This document shows positions 1 through 6,099 of a stretch of 9,110 bases of DNA, piece after piece. The stretch is from the NCBI GenBank assembly GCA_002317225.1, contig DCIW01000210.1, positions 1 to 9,110 on the forward strand, written 5' to 3'. How positions within the stretch are numbered: position 1 is the stretch's first letter; the number at the start of each line of letters is the position of its first letter. Below the pieces are notes generated by a model that had not been told where the DNA came from, made no database searches, and worked only from the letters and a program-made list of their open reading frames with translations. This DNA is from Prevotellaceae bacterium UBA1716 (GTDB taxonomy: Bacteria; Bacteroidota; Bacteroidia; Bacteroidales; Bacteroidaceae). Made by a program: the position numbers and the translations under genes.

Positions 1-301
1 GCATCTTCTTGAGAGCATCTGCCTGTGGAATTGTACGTGGGAAACCGTCAAAGATAACGCCCTGACCCTTTGGGAGAGCATCGTATGTCTTTGCGAGGAT
101 GTCAATCATGAGTTCATCTGGGATGAGCTGGCCATTGTCGATGTATCCCTTAGCAATCTTACCGAGTTCAGTTCCATTCTTGATTTCACCACGGAGTACA
201 TCACCTGTTGAGATGTGACCCATGTTGTACTTAGCAACGATTTCGTCGCTGTATGTGCCCTTGCCTGAGCCTGGAGCACCGAAGATAATAATATTCTTCA
301 T
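1..301 (-). CDS. adk: Adenylate kinase, N-terminal 100 residues (cut by window edge)
   Basis: Adenylate kinase interconverts ATP + AMP and 2 ADP in the cytoplasm. The start is the ATG whose complement lies at 299-301, and the frame stays open to the window edge for 100 codons. Visible motifs are the P-loop GAPGSGKGT (residues 8-16), the AMP-binding segment HISTGDVLRGEI (29-40) and DGFPRTIPQA (85-94), which carries the conserved Arg of the NMP-kinase signature. Family members are usually about 190-220 residues, so the LID domain and C-terminus lie outside. The residue after the P-loop Thr is Tyr where many homologues have Gln, a minor variation. It lies 57 bp downstream of hpt on the same strand, so the two probably share a transcript from the promoter upstream of hpt. 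Identification is secure; only the length is unknown. Confidence 0.96.
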   Translation of the reverse strand, partial: MKNIIIFGAPGSGKGTYSDEIVAKYNMGHISTGDVLRGEIKNGTELGKIAKGYIDNGQLIPDELMIDILAKTYDALPKGQGVIFDGFPRTIPQADALKKM

Positions 302-358
302 TTTGAGTTTTAGGTTTGTGAATTTATTAATTATTTATTGAGAATTAATGTTTCCATA

Positions 359-889
359 TTAATCGCAAACAACATACAAGTCCTTATAGTTGCGACCGAA
401 TCCATCGTAGTCGAGACCATAACCGAGTACGAAAAGATTCTCTATCTTGATGGCGCAATACTTGACGTCGAGTGGGACTTGAAGTTTTTCAGGTTTCATC
501 AGGAGGGTACAGATTTCAACGCTCTTAGCACCTTTTGCCTTGAATTGTGGCACGAGGTTGGACATTGTGATGCCAGTGTCAACGATATCCTCAACGATTA
601 TTACGTCGCGATCCTTGATGTCGGATGTGAGCCCGATGAGTTGCTTCACCTTGCCTGTGGTCTCCATGCCTTCGTAACTTGAGAACTTGGCAAACTGTAT
701 CTCGTGAGGGAATGTGAGATGGCGAACAAGGTCGGCTGCAAACATAAACGAACCGTTCAAGATGCCTACCAAGATAGGGGTCTTGTCTGCATAATCCTTG
801 TTGAGCACTTCTGCTATTGCAGCAATCTTTTCTTGGAGAACCTCGCTTGTGATGGAGATTTCAAACTTCTTATCTTTTACCTGTATCAT
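359..889 (-). CDS. hpt: Hypoxanthine phosphoribosyltransferase
   Basis: This is a cytoplasmic purine-salvage enzyme that transfers phosphoribose from PRPP to hypoxanthine, usually also guanine, giving IMP or GMP. The 176-residue product matches the usual bacterial size (about 175-185). The PRPP-binding loop with its acidic pair is VIIVEDIVDTGIT (residues 96-108). An early PPi-loop segment reads GILNGSFMFAADL (42-54), and the purine/Mg-binding region is LGYGLDYDGFGR (155-166). I chose the ATG with complement at 887-889, giving MIQVKDKKF. The frame extends nine codons further up to a TTG, but that extension would overlap the likely transcription start and is unlike the family N-terminus. It leads adk by 57 bp, a natural pairing in nucleotide metabolism. 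A -7 box about 25 bp upstream of the ATG suggests a short leader. Confidence 0.96.
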   Translation of the reverse strand: MIQVKDKKFEISITSEVLQEKIAAIAEVLNKDYADKTPILVGILNGSFMFAADLVRHLTFPHEIQFAKFSSYEGMETTGKVKQLIGLTSDIKDRDVIIVEDIVDTGITMSNLVPQFKAKGAKSVEICTLLMKPEKLQVPLDVKYCAIKIENLFVLGYGLDYDGFGRNYKDLYVVCD

Positions 890-913
890 TTTTGATGAGT
901 ATGAAATTGAGCA

Positions 914-921
914 CAAAATTA
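914..921 (-). promoter_or_regulatory. Bacteroidetes-type -7 box for the hpt-adk operon
   Basis: On the minus strand these bases read TAATTTTG, an exact match to the Bacteroidetes -7 consensus TAnnTTTG. The box ends about 24 bp before the hpt ATG, so transcription would start near 905-909 with a leader of about 15-20 nt. No clear TTTG-type -33 element is visible at the expected distance, which is common because that element is weakly conserved. The position supports the ATG at 889 over the upstream TTG. Confidence 0.55.
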
Positions 922-1028
922 CTCAAAAAATCCCTATTTATAAGTCATTTTGATAAATAATGTATTAAAAACGGTCGCAAAAGTGCATTTTTTAGTATTT
1001 TATGAATATTTTTATGCTTTGAAATGAC

Positions 1029-1036
1029 TATATTTG
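1029..1036 (+). promoter_or_regulatory. Bacteroidetes-type -7 box immediately before nnr
   Basis: TATATTTG is an exact match to TAnnTTTG and ends only 4 bp before the nnr ATG at 1041. If used, the start point would fall on or next to the ATG, giving a leaderless or nearly leaderless mRNA. The upstream DNA (961-1020) is very AT-rich, but no clear TTTG -33 element is visible. Together with the box at 914-921 it forms a divergent promoter region. Confidence 0.45.
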
Positions 1037-1040
1037 CAAC

Positions 1041-2552
1041 ATGAAGATATTATCTGGCAATCAAATAAAGGCTATCGATGCCTATACAATAGAGAACGAA
1101 CCTATCAGTTCGGTTGATCTTATGGAACGTGCGGCGATTGCCGTGGTCGATAAGATTGTGAAGCGTTGGGACTCATCAACTCCAGTCAAGATCTTTGCTG
1201 GACCTGGTAACAACGGAGGCGATGCACTTGCCATTGCCCGTATGCTTGGCGATAAGGGTTATGACGTTTGGGCTTGCCTCTTCAATACGAATGGCAAACT
1301 GTCGCCTGACTGTGCTACAAACAGAGATCGTCTCAAAGCAAGTTATACGGTGAAGTTGGATGTTATCGAAACTCAGTTCACTCCTCCTCAACTTCAGGAA
1401 GGTGACCTTGTTATCGACGGACTTTTCGGAACGGGCATCAACAAACCTCTCAACGGCGGTTTTGCATCGGTGGTGAAGTACATCAACTCTTCGCAGGCAA
1501 CTGTAGTGTCAATCGACATCCCATCAGGACTTATGACTGAAGACAACACGAACAATGTGATGAACCATATCGTTCGTGCTGACTATACTTACACTTTCCA
1601 ATATCCAAAACTTGCTTTCCTTTTCCCTGAGAACGAAATGTATACTGGTAAATGGGAAGTGCTAAATATCGGTTTGATTGATCCCGACAACCAGGACACG
1701 AAGTCGCCTTATGTGTTTACCGATCCTAAGGACCTTCAGAAAATTCTCAAGAAGCGTTCGAAGTATGCTCACAAGGGAACAATGGGTCATGCGGCTCTCG
1801 TTGCGGGTAAGAAGGGTATGGCTGGTGCGGCAATTCTTTCAGCAAGAGCATGTTTGCGTGGTGGAGTAGGCAAGTTGACCGTTCATACTCCTGAAGCAAA
1901 TTCGCTCACTCTCCAGATTGCAGTTCCTGAAGCGGTGCTCCAGACCGAGCGTGAGGATTATTTCTCACAGACATTTGACATCACCGAGTTTGATGCACTT
2001 GCAATTGGTCCTGGCATCGGAACAGAAAGTGATACTGCTCAGGCATTTATAGAGCAAATCAGTCTTTCGAAGATTCCTATCGTACTCGATGCTGATGCTC
2101 TCAATATTCTTGGAAGTCATCGTGGATGGATTAACCAACTTCCTCGAAACACAATTGTGACTCCACATAAGAAAGAACTTTTCGGACTCATCAGTACTAC
2201 CCGTAATTCGTACGAAGAACTTGAACGTACTCGCGAACTTGCTGCACGTCAGCAAATATTTGTGGTTATTAAGGGTGCCAATTCTGCTGTTTGCACTCCT
2301 GACGGCCATGCTTATTTTAACTGTACAGGCAATCCGGGTATGGCTACAGCGGGTAGCGGCGATGTGCTTACAGGTATTATCCTTGCACTCCTTGCCCAGG
2401 ATTATCGTTCGGAAGAGGCAGTTCGACTTGGAGTCTATCTTCATGGACTTGCAGGCGACCTTGCCGCTGAAGATAAGGGTTACGAAGGACTTATTGCTTC
2501 GGATATCATCGAATATCTTCCAAAGGCATTCCAAACCCTCCGTTCAATTTGA
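1041..2552 (+). CDS. nnr: Bifunctional NAD(P)H-hydrate epimerase / ADP-dependent (S)-NAD(P)H-hydrate dehydratase
   Basis: This enzyme repairs damaged nicotinamide cofactors. The N-terminal YjeF_N half epimerises R- to S-NAD(P)HX, and the C-terminal ribokinase-like half dehydrates S-NAD(P)HX using ADP. The length of 503 residues is normal for the fused form. In the epimerase half, FAGPGNNGGDALAIARML (52-69) is the characteristic loop, with Asp126 in LVIDGLFGTGINKPL and Asp159 in SIDIPSG. In the dehydratase half, HKGTMGHAALVAGKKGMAGA (244-263) is the first signature, AIGPGIGT (321-328) follows, and NPGMATAGSGDVLTG (431-445) carries the catalytic Asp441. The start is the first ATG, directly behind a -7 box. 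The gene is divergent from hpt and 74 bp upstream of the DUF4831-like gene. No truncation or missing key residue is apparent. The gene is also called yjeF, nnrD or nnrE. Confidence 0.95.
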   Translation: MKILSGNQIKAIDAYTIENEPISSVDLMERAAIAVVDKIVKRWDSSTPVKIFAGPGNNGGDALAIARMLGDKGYDVWACLFNTNGKLSPDCATNRDRLKASYTVKLDVIETQFTPPQLQEGDLVIDGLFGTGINKPLNGGFASVVKYINSSQATVVSIDIPSGLMTEDNTNNVMNHIVRADYTYTFQYPKLAFLFPENEMYTGKWEVLNIGLIDPDNQDTKSPYVFTDPKDLQKILKKRSKYAHKGTMGHAALVAGKKGMAGAAILSARACLRGGVGKLTVHTPEANSLTLQIAVPEAVLQTEREDYFSQTFDITEFDALAIGPGIGTESDTAQAFIEQISLSKIPIVLDADALNILGSHRGWINQLPRNTIVTPHKKELFGLISTTRNSYEELERTRELAARQQIFVVIKGANSAVCTPDGHAYFNCTGNPGMATAGSGDVLTGIILALLAQDYRSEEAVRLGVYLHGLAGDLAAEDKGYEGLIASDIIEYLPKAFQTLRSI

Positions 2553-2626
2553 GAAAACCTTAACTATTTATTAATTCATAATTGATTAACGTCGGATTCA
2601 TCGATGTTCAAATTTTAATTATTGAA

Positions 2627-3670
2627 GTGAAACAACTTTTATTATATATTATAAGCTTTTTTCCGCTCCTCGTTTCTGCACAGACTCAGGTGACAGAGTA
2701 TAATCCTGGTGCAACAGCAGATGGTGTGGTGTATGCATTGCCTCGAACTGTAATCAATGCCGATGTGTCGGCAATCAAGACTGAATATGTGCCAGGCGAA
2801 TTTGCCAAGTATGCTGAACGCTATCTACATATACAAGGTGTGAAGCGTCAACCTGAAACTACTTGGACAGTTACCGGACTTTCAGTTTATACCGAAGGCG
2901 AACCTGACACACTCAAGATGTTTACAATCAAGCAGAAGGATAAGTCGAGTGCTGCAAACGTACAGTTCACACGCAATGGGGTTCTCTCTGCTATCAATAC
3001 TGAACAGGAGTTTGAAAGCCACATTCTTCCTCAGTCAACTTCGACACACCATGCTCGTGATGGAAAGAAATATCTCACTGCTGAAATGCTTGAGGCTTCA
3101 TCTTCTGCTAAGATGGCCGAACTTGTGGCACAAGAAATATTCGATATCCGTGATAGCAAGAACACCATTCGTCGTGGCCAGGCAGAATCAATGCCTAAGG
3201 ATGGTGCATCACTCCGTATCGTTCTTGACGATCTTGATGAACAGGAGGAAGCTCTCATGCAGATGTTTGTGGGTTATACTGATACAACTTTTGTATATGA
3301 GAATTACTCAGTTGCTCCAACTGAAGATATCAACAAAGAAGTTCTTTTCCGATTCTCGCAGAAAGTGGGATTTGTGGATAATGATGACCTTCAGGGAGAG
3401 CCATATTACATTACTGTAACTGATAAGCATTCGGTTCAGATGCCAAACGAAAAAGAGGCTGCGAAACGTAAGATTTCGGGTGTGGTTTATAATGTGCCAG
3501 GAAGCGCAAGAGTGCTTATCTCCACTATGACTACAAATCTCTATGATCAGGAAGTAAAGATGGGTCAGTTTGGTAATGTTGATATACTCAACAATGCTCT
3601 TTTTAATAAAGGTGCAGCACCAAAAGTTACGTTCAACACATCAACTGGTGCACTTCTACGAATTGAATAA
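2627..3670 (+). CDS. DUF4831-like exported protein, GTG start
   Basis: The function is unknown. The sequence resembles the DUF4831 family, which is largely confined to Bacteroidetes. I recall this from the pattern YALPRTVINADV...YVPGEFAKYAERYL (positions 36-67) and have not searched it. I chose the GTG at 2627 because it gives a clean signal peptide: MKQ, a hydrophobic stretch to about residue 16, then VSA|Q with cleavage after Ala18. The frame extends upstream to a TTG at 2582, but that would add 15 residues (INVGFIDVQILIIE) before the positive charge and spoil the signal. The mature protein is about 329 residues, with no further membrane segment, no Cys and no catalytic motif that I recognise. 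It is probably periplasmic or surface-associated. No exact -7 box is visible in the 74 bp upstream, so it may be co-transcribed with nnr. No hairpin terminator follows it. Confidence 0.75.
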   Translation: MKQLLLYIISFFPLLVSAQTQVTEYNPGATADGVVYALPRTVINADVSAIKTEYVPGEFAKYAERYLHIQGVKRQPETTWTVTGLSVYTEGEPDTLKMFTIKQKDKSSAANVQFTRNGVLSAINTEQEFESHILPQSTSTHHARDGKKYLTAEMLEASSSAKMAELVAQEIFDIRDSKNTIRRGQAESMPKDGASLRIVLDDLDEQEEALMQMFVGYTDTTFVYENYSVAPTEDINKEVLFRFSQKVGFVDNDDLQGEPYYITVTDKHSVQMPNEKEAAKRKISGVVYNVPGSARVLISTMTTNLYDQEVKMGQFGNVDILNNALFNKGAAPKVTFNTSTGALLRIE

Positions 3671-3758
3671 TAAATTATATGGACATCGTTTGTTATTAAT
3701 TATTTATACTTTAAGATATTCCTTAATTATCAACAAATAAATTTAACTTAAATTCATT

Positions 3759-4439
3759 ATGAAAAAGTATTTAGCAGAAATGGTGGGAACTGCGGTTCTC
3801 GTGTTGATGGGTTGTGGCGTTGCAGTCAGCCTTAATTGCTCTTCAAATTGTGCCGAAACAGTAAATGCGGCAACAGTTATTGGTACTTCACTTGCATTCG
3901 GTCTTGCAGTAGTTGCAATGGCTTATGCAATCGGTGGCATTTCGGGTTGCCACATCAATCCTGCCATCACACTCGGCTGTCTTCTTTCAAAGCGTATCAA
4001 TGCTAAAGATGCTGCCTTCTATATGATTTTCCAGGTTATCGGTGCATTCATCGGTTCTGCAATCCTTTTCGCTCTTACTGATAATTCAGCTCTCGAAGGT
4101 ACAGGTGCTAATGCTTGTCAGGAGGGTGTGAGCATCGCTGGTGGTTTGATTGCTGAGATTGCATTCACTTGCGTATTCGTTCTTGTTGTTCTCGGTACAA
4201 CTGACGAAAAGAAGGGTGCAGGCAATTTGGCAGGTCTTGCAATCGGTCTTTCGCTTGTTCTTGTTCACCTCGTTTGTATCCGCTACACTGGTACTTCAGT
4301 AAATCCTGCTCGTTCGATTGCTCCTGCAATTTTCCAGGGTGGTGATGCTCTTGCACAGCTTTGGATTTTCATCGTTGGTCCATTCGTAGGTGCTGCTATC
4401 GCTGCTGGCATCTGGAAGATTATTGGTGAAGAGAAATAA
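3759..4439 (+). CDS. aqpZ: Aquaporin of the MIP family, AqpZ-like water channel
   Basis: This is an inner-membrane tetrameric channel for rapid water movement. The product has 226 residues, close to E. coli AqpZ (231), with six hydrophobic helices and two half-helices. Both NPA boxes are present: SGCHINPAIT (62-71) and GTSVNPARS (178-186). By alignment from memory with E. coli AqpZ, the selectivity-filter residues are Phe47 (LAFGL), His170 (VLVHL), Thr179 and Arg185, equivalent to F43/H174/T183/R189. That is the water-specific set rather than the GlpF glycerol set. The stretch IFQGGDALAQLW (191-202) is also AqpZ-like. Unusually, there are several cysteines near the N-terminal periplasmic loop (Cys19, Cys27, Cys31), plus Cys64 beside the first NPA. 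The ATG follows an 88 bp AT-rich gap without a convincing promoter match. No glycerol-metabolism gene is nearby. Confidence 0.93.
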   Translation: MKKYLAEMVGTAVLVLMGCGVAVSLNCSSNCAETVNAATVIGTSLAFGLAVVAMAYAIGGISGCHINPAITLGCLLSKRINAKDAAFYMIFQVIGAFIGSAILFALTDNSALEGTGANACQEGVSIAGGLIAEIAFTCVFVLVVLGTTDEKKGAGNLAGLAIGLSLVLVHLVCIRYTGTSVNPARSIAPAIFQGGDALAQLWIFIVGPFVGAAIAAGIWKIIGEEK

Positions 4440-4530
4440 GACAAAAATGTGCATGCCTTTGAGTTATATATAATCACTTTAAGGTATATTCTGTCAATTT
4501 CGTACAATAAAAGTTAAATATTTACGTCAA

Positions 4531-4578
4531 TGTAATTAGCGTGTGAAGAAAAATTACTATCTTTGCACGCTAATTATA
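4531..4578. repeat. Long inverted repeat straddling the rpoD promoter
   Basis: The arm TAATTAGCGTG (4533-4543) and its exact reverse complement CACGCTAATTA (4566-4576) are separated by 22 bp. As RNA the stem grows inward through two G-U pairs and four more pairs, and outward by two, giving about 19 paired positions around a 10-nt loop (4550-4559). The right arm starts directly after the -7 box (4558-4565), and the left arm lies where a -33 element would be. A T5 run (4580-4584) follows, so on an upstream read-through transcript it could also act as an intrinsic terminator just before rpoD. The repeat itself is directly visible; its role is inferred. Confidence 0.85.
4558..4565 (+). promoter_or_regulatory. 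Bacteroidetes-type -7 box for rpoD
   Basis: TATCTTTG is an exact TAnnTTTG match, followed by GCA as in many Bacteroidetes promoters. Transcription would start near 4570-4573 inside the right arm of the inverted repeat, leaving a leader of about 15 nt before the ATG at 4587. Such a transcript would lack the left arm and could not form the hairpin. No clear TTTG is visible at -33. Confidence 0.65.
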
Positions 4579-4586
4579 GTTTTTGT

Positions 4587-5456
4587 ATGAGACAATTAAA
4601 GATTACTAAGAGTATCACGAACCGTGAAAGTGCATCACTTGACAAGTATTTGCAGGAGATCGGACGTGAAGACTTGATCACAGTTGAGGAAGAGGTTGAA
4701 CTTGCAGCAAAGATTCGAAAAGGTGGTCCGGAGGGACGTCGCGCACTCGAAAAGCTGACAAGAGCAAATCTTCGTTTCGTCGTTTCTGTAGCAAAACAGT
4801 ACCAGAACCAGGGACTCAGTCTTCCTGACCTTATCAACGAAGGTAATTTAGGCCTTATCAAGGCAGCTGAGAAATTCGATGAAACTCGAGGATTCAAATT
4901 CATCTCGTATGCTGTATGGTGGATTCGTCAGAGTATCCTTCAAGCACTTGCTGAACAGAGCCGTATCGTTCGTCTCCCACTCAACCAGGTTGGTTCTCTT
5001 AACAAAATCAGTAAGGCGTTCTCAAAGTTTGAACAAGAGAATGAGCGTCGTCCTTCGCCAGAAGAACTCGCAGACGAATTGGATCTTCCAGTAGACAAGG
5101 TAGCTGACACAATGAAGGTTAGCGGTCGTCACATTTCGGTAGATGCACCATTCGTTGAGGGTGAAGACAACAGTTTGCTCGATGTGCTTGTCAATGATGA
5201 TTCGCCACTTGCTGACCGAGGTCTCGTAAACGAATCCCTTGCCAAAGAGATAGATCGTGCACTTGACACATTGTCAACTCGCGAAAAGGAAATTATTAAG
5301 ATGTTCTTTGGAATTGGTGATTCAGAAAAGACTCTCGAAGAGATCGGTGATCGTTTCAATCTTACTCGTGAACGTGTTCGTCAGATAAAGGAGAAGGCTA
5401 TTCGCCGTCTTCGTGCAAGTTCGCGTAGTAAATTGCTCAAGACTTATCTCGGATAA
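4587..5456 (+). CDS. rpoD: Primary (housekeeping) RNA polymerase sigma factor, Bacteroidetes short form
   Basis: This sigma-70 factor directs core RNA polymerase to housekeeping promoters. At 289 residues it is the short Bacteroidetes type, lacking region 1.1. Region 1.2 begins near the N-terminus (SLDKYLQEIGRED, 17-29). Region 2 covers about 61-131, including QYQNQGLSLPDLINEGNLGL (71-90), the -10-recognition helix with ISYAVWWIRQSI (106-117) and RIVRLP (126-131). Region 3 covers about 132-210. Region 4 carries the helix-turn-helix TLEEIGDRFNLTRERVRQI (249-267). I chose the ATG at 4587 (MRQLKITKSI), the typical Bacteroidetes RpoD N-terminus. The frame could extend eight codons to a TTG at 4563, but that codon overlaps the -7 box. 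The gene appears monocistronic, with its own promoter inside an inverted repeat and a strong terminator behind it. Confidence 0.97.
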   Translation: MRQLKITKSITNRESASLDKYLQEIGREDLITVEEEVELAAKIRKGGPEGRRALEKLTRANLRFVVSVAKQYQNQGLSLPDLINEGNLGLIKAAEKFDETRGFKFISYAVWWIRQSILQALAEQSRIVRLPLNQVGSLNKISKAFSKFEQENERRPSPEELADELDLPVDKVADTMKVSGRHISVDAPFVEGEDNSLLDVLVNDDSPLADRGLVNESLAKEIDRALDTLSTREKEIIKMFFGIGDSEKTLEEIGDRFNLTRERVRQIKEKAIRRLRASSRSKLLKTYLG

Positions 5457-5472
5457 GCATAGCAGATTAATT

Positions 5473-5513
5473 CGGGGGATTACTCATCACGAAGTATCCC
5501 CCGTTTCAGTTTT
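5473..5513 (+). terminator. Intrinsic terminator of rpoD
   Basis: The stem CGGGGGAT (5473-5480) pairs perfectly with ATCCCCCG (5496-5503). With one bulged T (5481) it extends by ACT (5482-5484) and AGT (5493-5495) around an 8-nt loop. The T-rich tail TTTCAGTTTT (5504-5513) follows. It lies 16 bp past the rpoD stop and separates rpoD from the next gene. Confidence 0.88.
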
Positions 5514-5544
5514 AAATCAACAAAATAGTTATACATATATCAAG

Positions 5545-6099
5545 ATGAAGAAGTTATTTGCGTATATATTGCTCTCATGCCTTATGGTGTCAGCAATGGC
5601 TCAGACTGAAGGGATGCCTCCATCAGGTGGCCGACCACCGATGGGACAGATGCCTCCTACAGGAGGACCAAAGGGGCAAAAACCTCCAAAGGTGAAGAAG
5701 GAGAAGAAAAAAGTGGTAGAGGAAGAGGTTATCGATGGCAAGCAGTCGGGACAAACATACGTGTTTGCATGCTCATTCGAGTTTGGCGACTCCATCATTT
5801 ATTTCACACCAATACAATTGGTTGATAGTATCGCCATAACGAAGAAGACAAAGTTCCTTCCTTTCCGCTCAGATTTCAGCCAGCAGTTCAAGGATAAATT
5901 GGAAAGCGAAAGATTCCATGCAAAGAACCAAACAACTTCAGTCTTCTACTCTGAAAAGAAGAAAGATTTGCAAAAAGTATATAACAAGATGCGTAAAAAG
6001 TATCTTACTAAAAGCGACTTGCATATCCAGACAATTAATGAGTCTGACTTCAAGTTTGTACATCCACTCGATTATTACACAGGTAAAAATCTGGAATGA
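5545..6099 (+). CDS. Exported Pro/Gly-rich and Lys-rich protein of unknown function
   Basis: I do not recognise this 184-residue protein. The start MKKLFAYILLSCLMVSAMAQ gives a classic Sec signal peptide with predicted cleavage after Ala19. The open frame extends back to 5413, but that would run through the rpoD end and terminator. The mature N-terminus is a low-complexity linker with an imperfect repeat, MPPSGGRPPMGQ (24-35) then MPPTGGPKGQ (36-45). A strongly basic stretch KVKKEKKK (49-56) and an acidic VVEEEVID (57-64) follow. From about residue 70 a compact, probably folded part begins (TYVFACSFEFGDSIIYFTPI, 71-90). Its stop overlaps the start of the C11 peptidase gene (ATGA, 6096-6099), implying translational coupling and a shared function. 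It could be a substrate, inhibitor or partner of that peptidase, but no motif decides this. Confidence 0.8.
   Translation: MKKLFAYILLSCLMVSAMAQTEGMPPSGGRPPMGQMPPTGGPKGQKPPKVKKEKKKVVEEEVIDGKQSGQTYVFACSFEFGDSIIYFTPIQLVDSIAITKKTKFLPFRSDFSQQFKDKLESERFHAKNQTTSVFYSEKKKDLQKVYNKMRKKYLTKSDLHIQTINESDFKFVHPLDYYTGKNLE

Noticed and set aside
338..682. Plus-strand open frame of 114 codons opposite hpt
   Set aside because: It lies entirely antisense to the clear hpt coding sequence and its translation has no recognisable motif.
1965..2534. Minus-strand open frame of 189 codons inside nnr
   Set aside because: It is antisense to the conserved dehydratase domain and is Cys/Ser/Lys-rich without domain features, as expected of a shadow frame.
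2221..2574. Plus-strand frame overlapping the nnr 3' end, with a hydrophobic stretch
   Set aside because: It is out of frame with the conserved dehydratase signature, and the apparent membrane segment comes from reading common nnr codons in another frame.
3689..3745. Possible promoter for the aquaporin (TTTG at 3689, TAAATTTA at 3738)
   Set aside because: The -7 candidate is imperfect and the TTTG is too far from it (45 bp), so the pair is no better than chance in such AT-rich sequence.
5413..5544. Upstream extension of the exported-protein gene into the rpoD end
   Set aside because: It would run through the rpoD terminator and bury the signal peptide; the ATG at 5545 gives a standard signal sequence.
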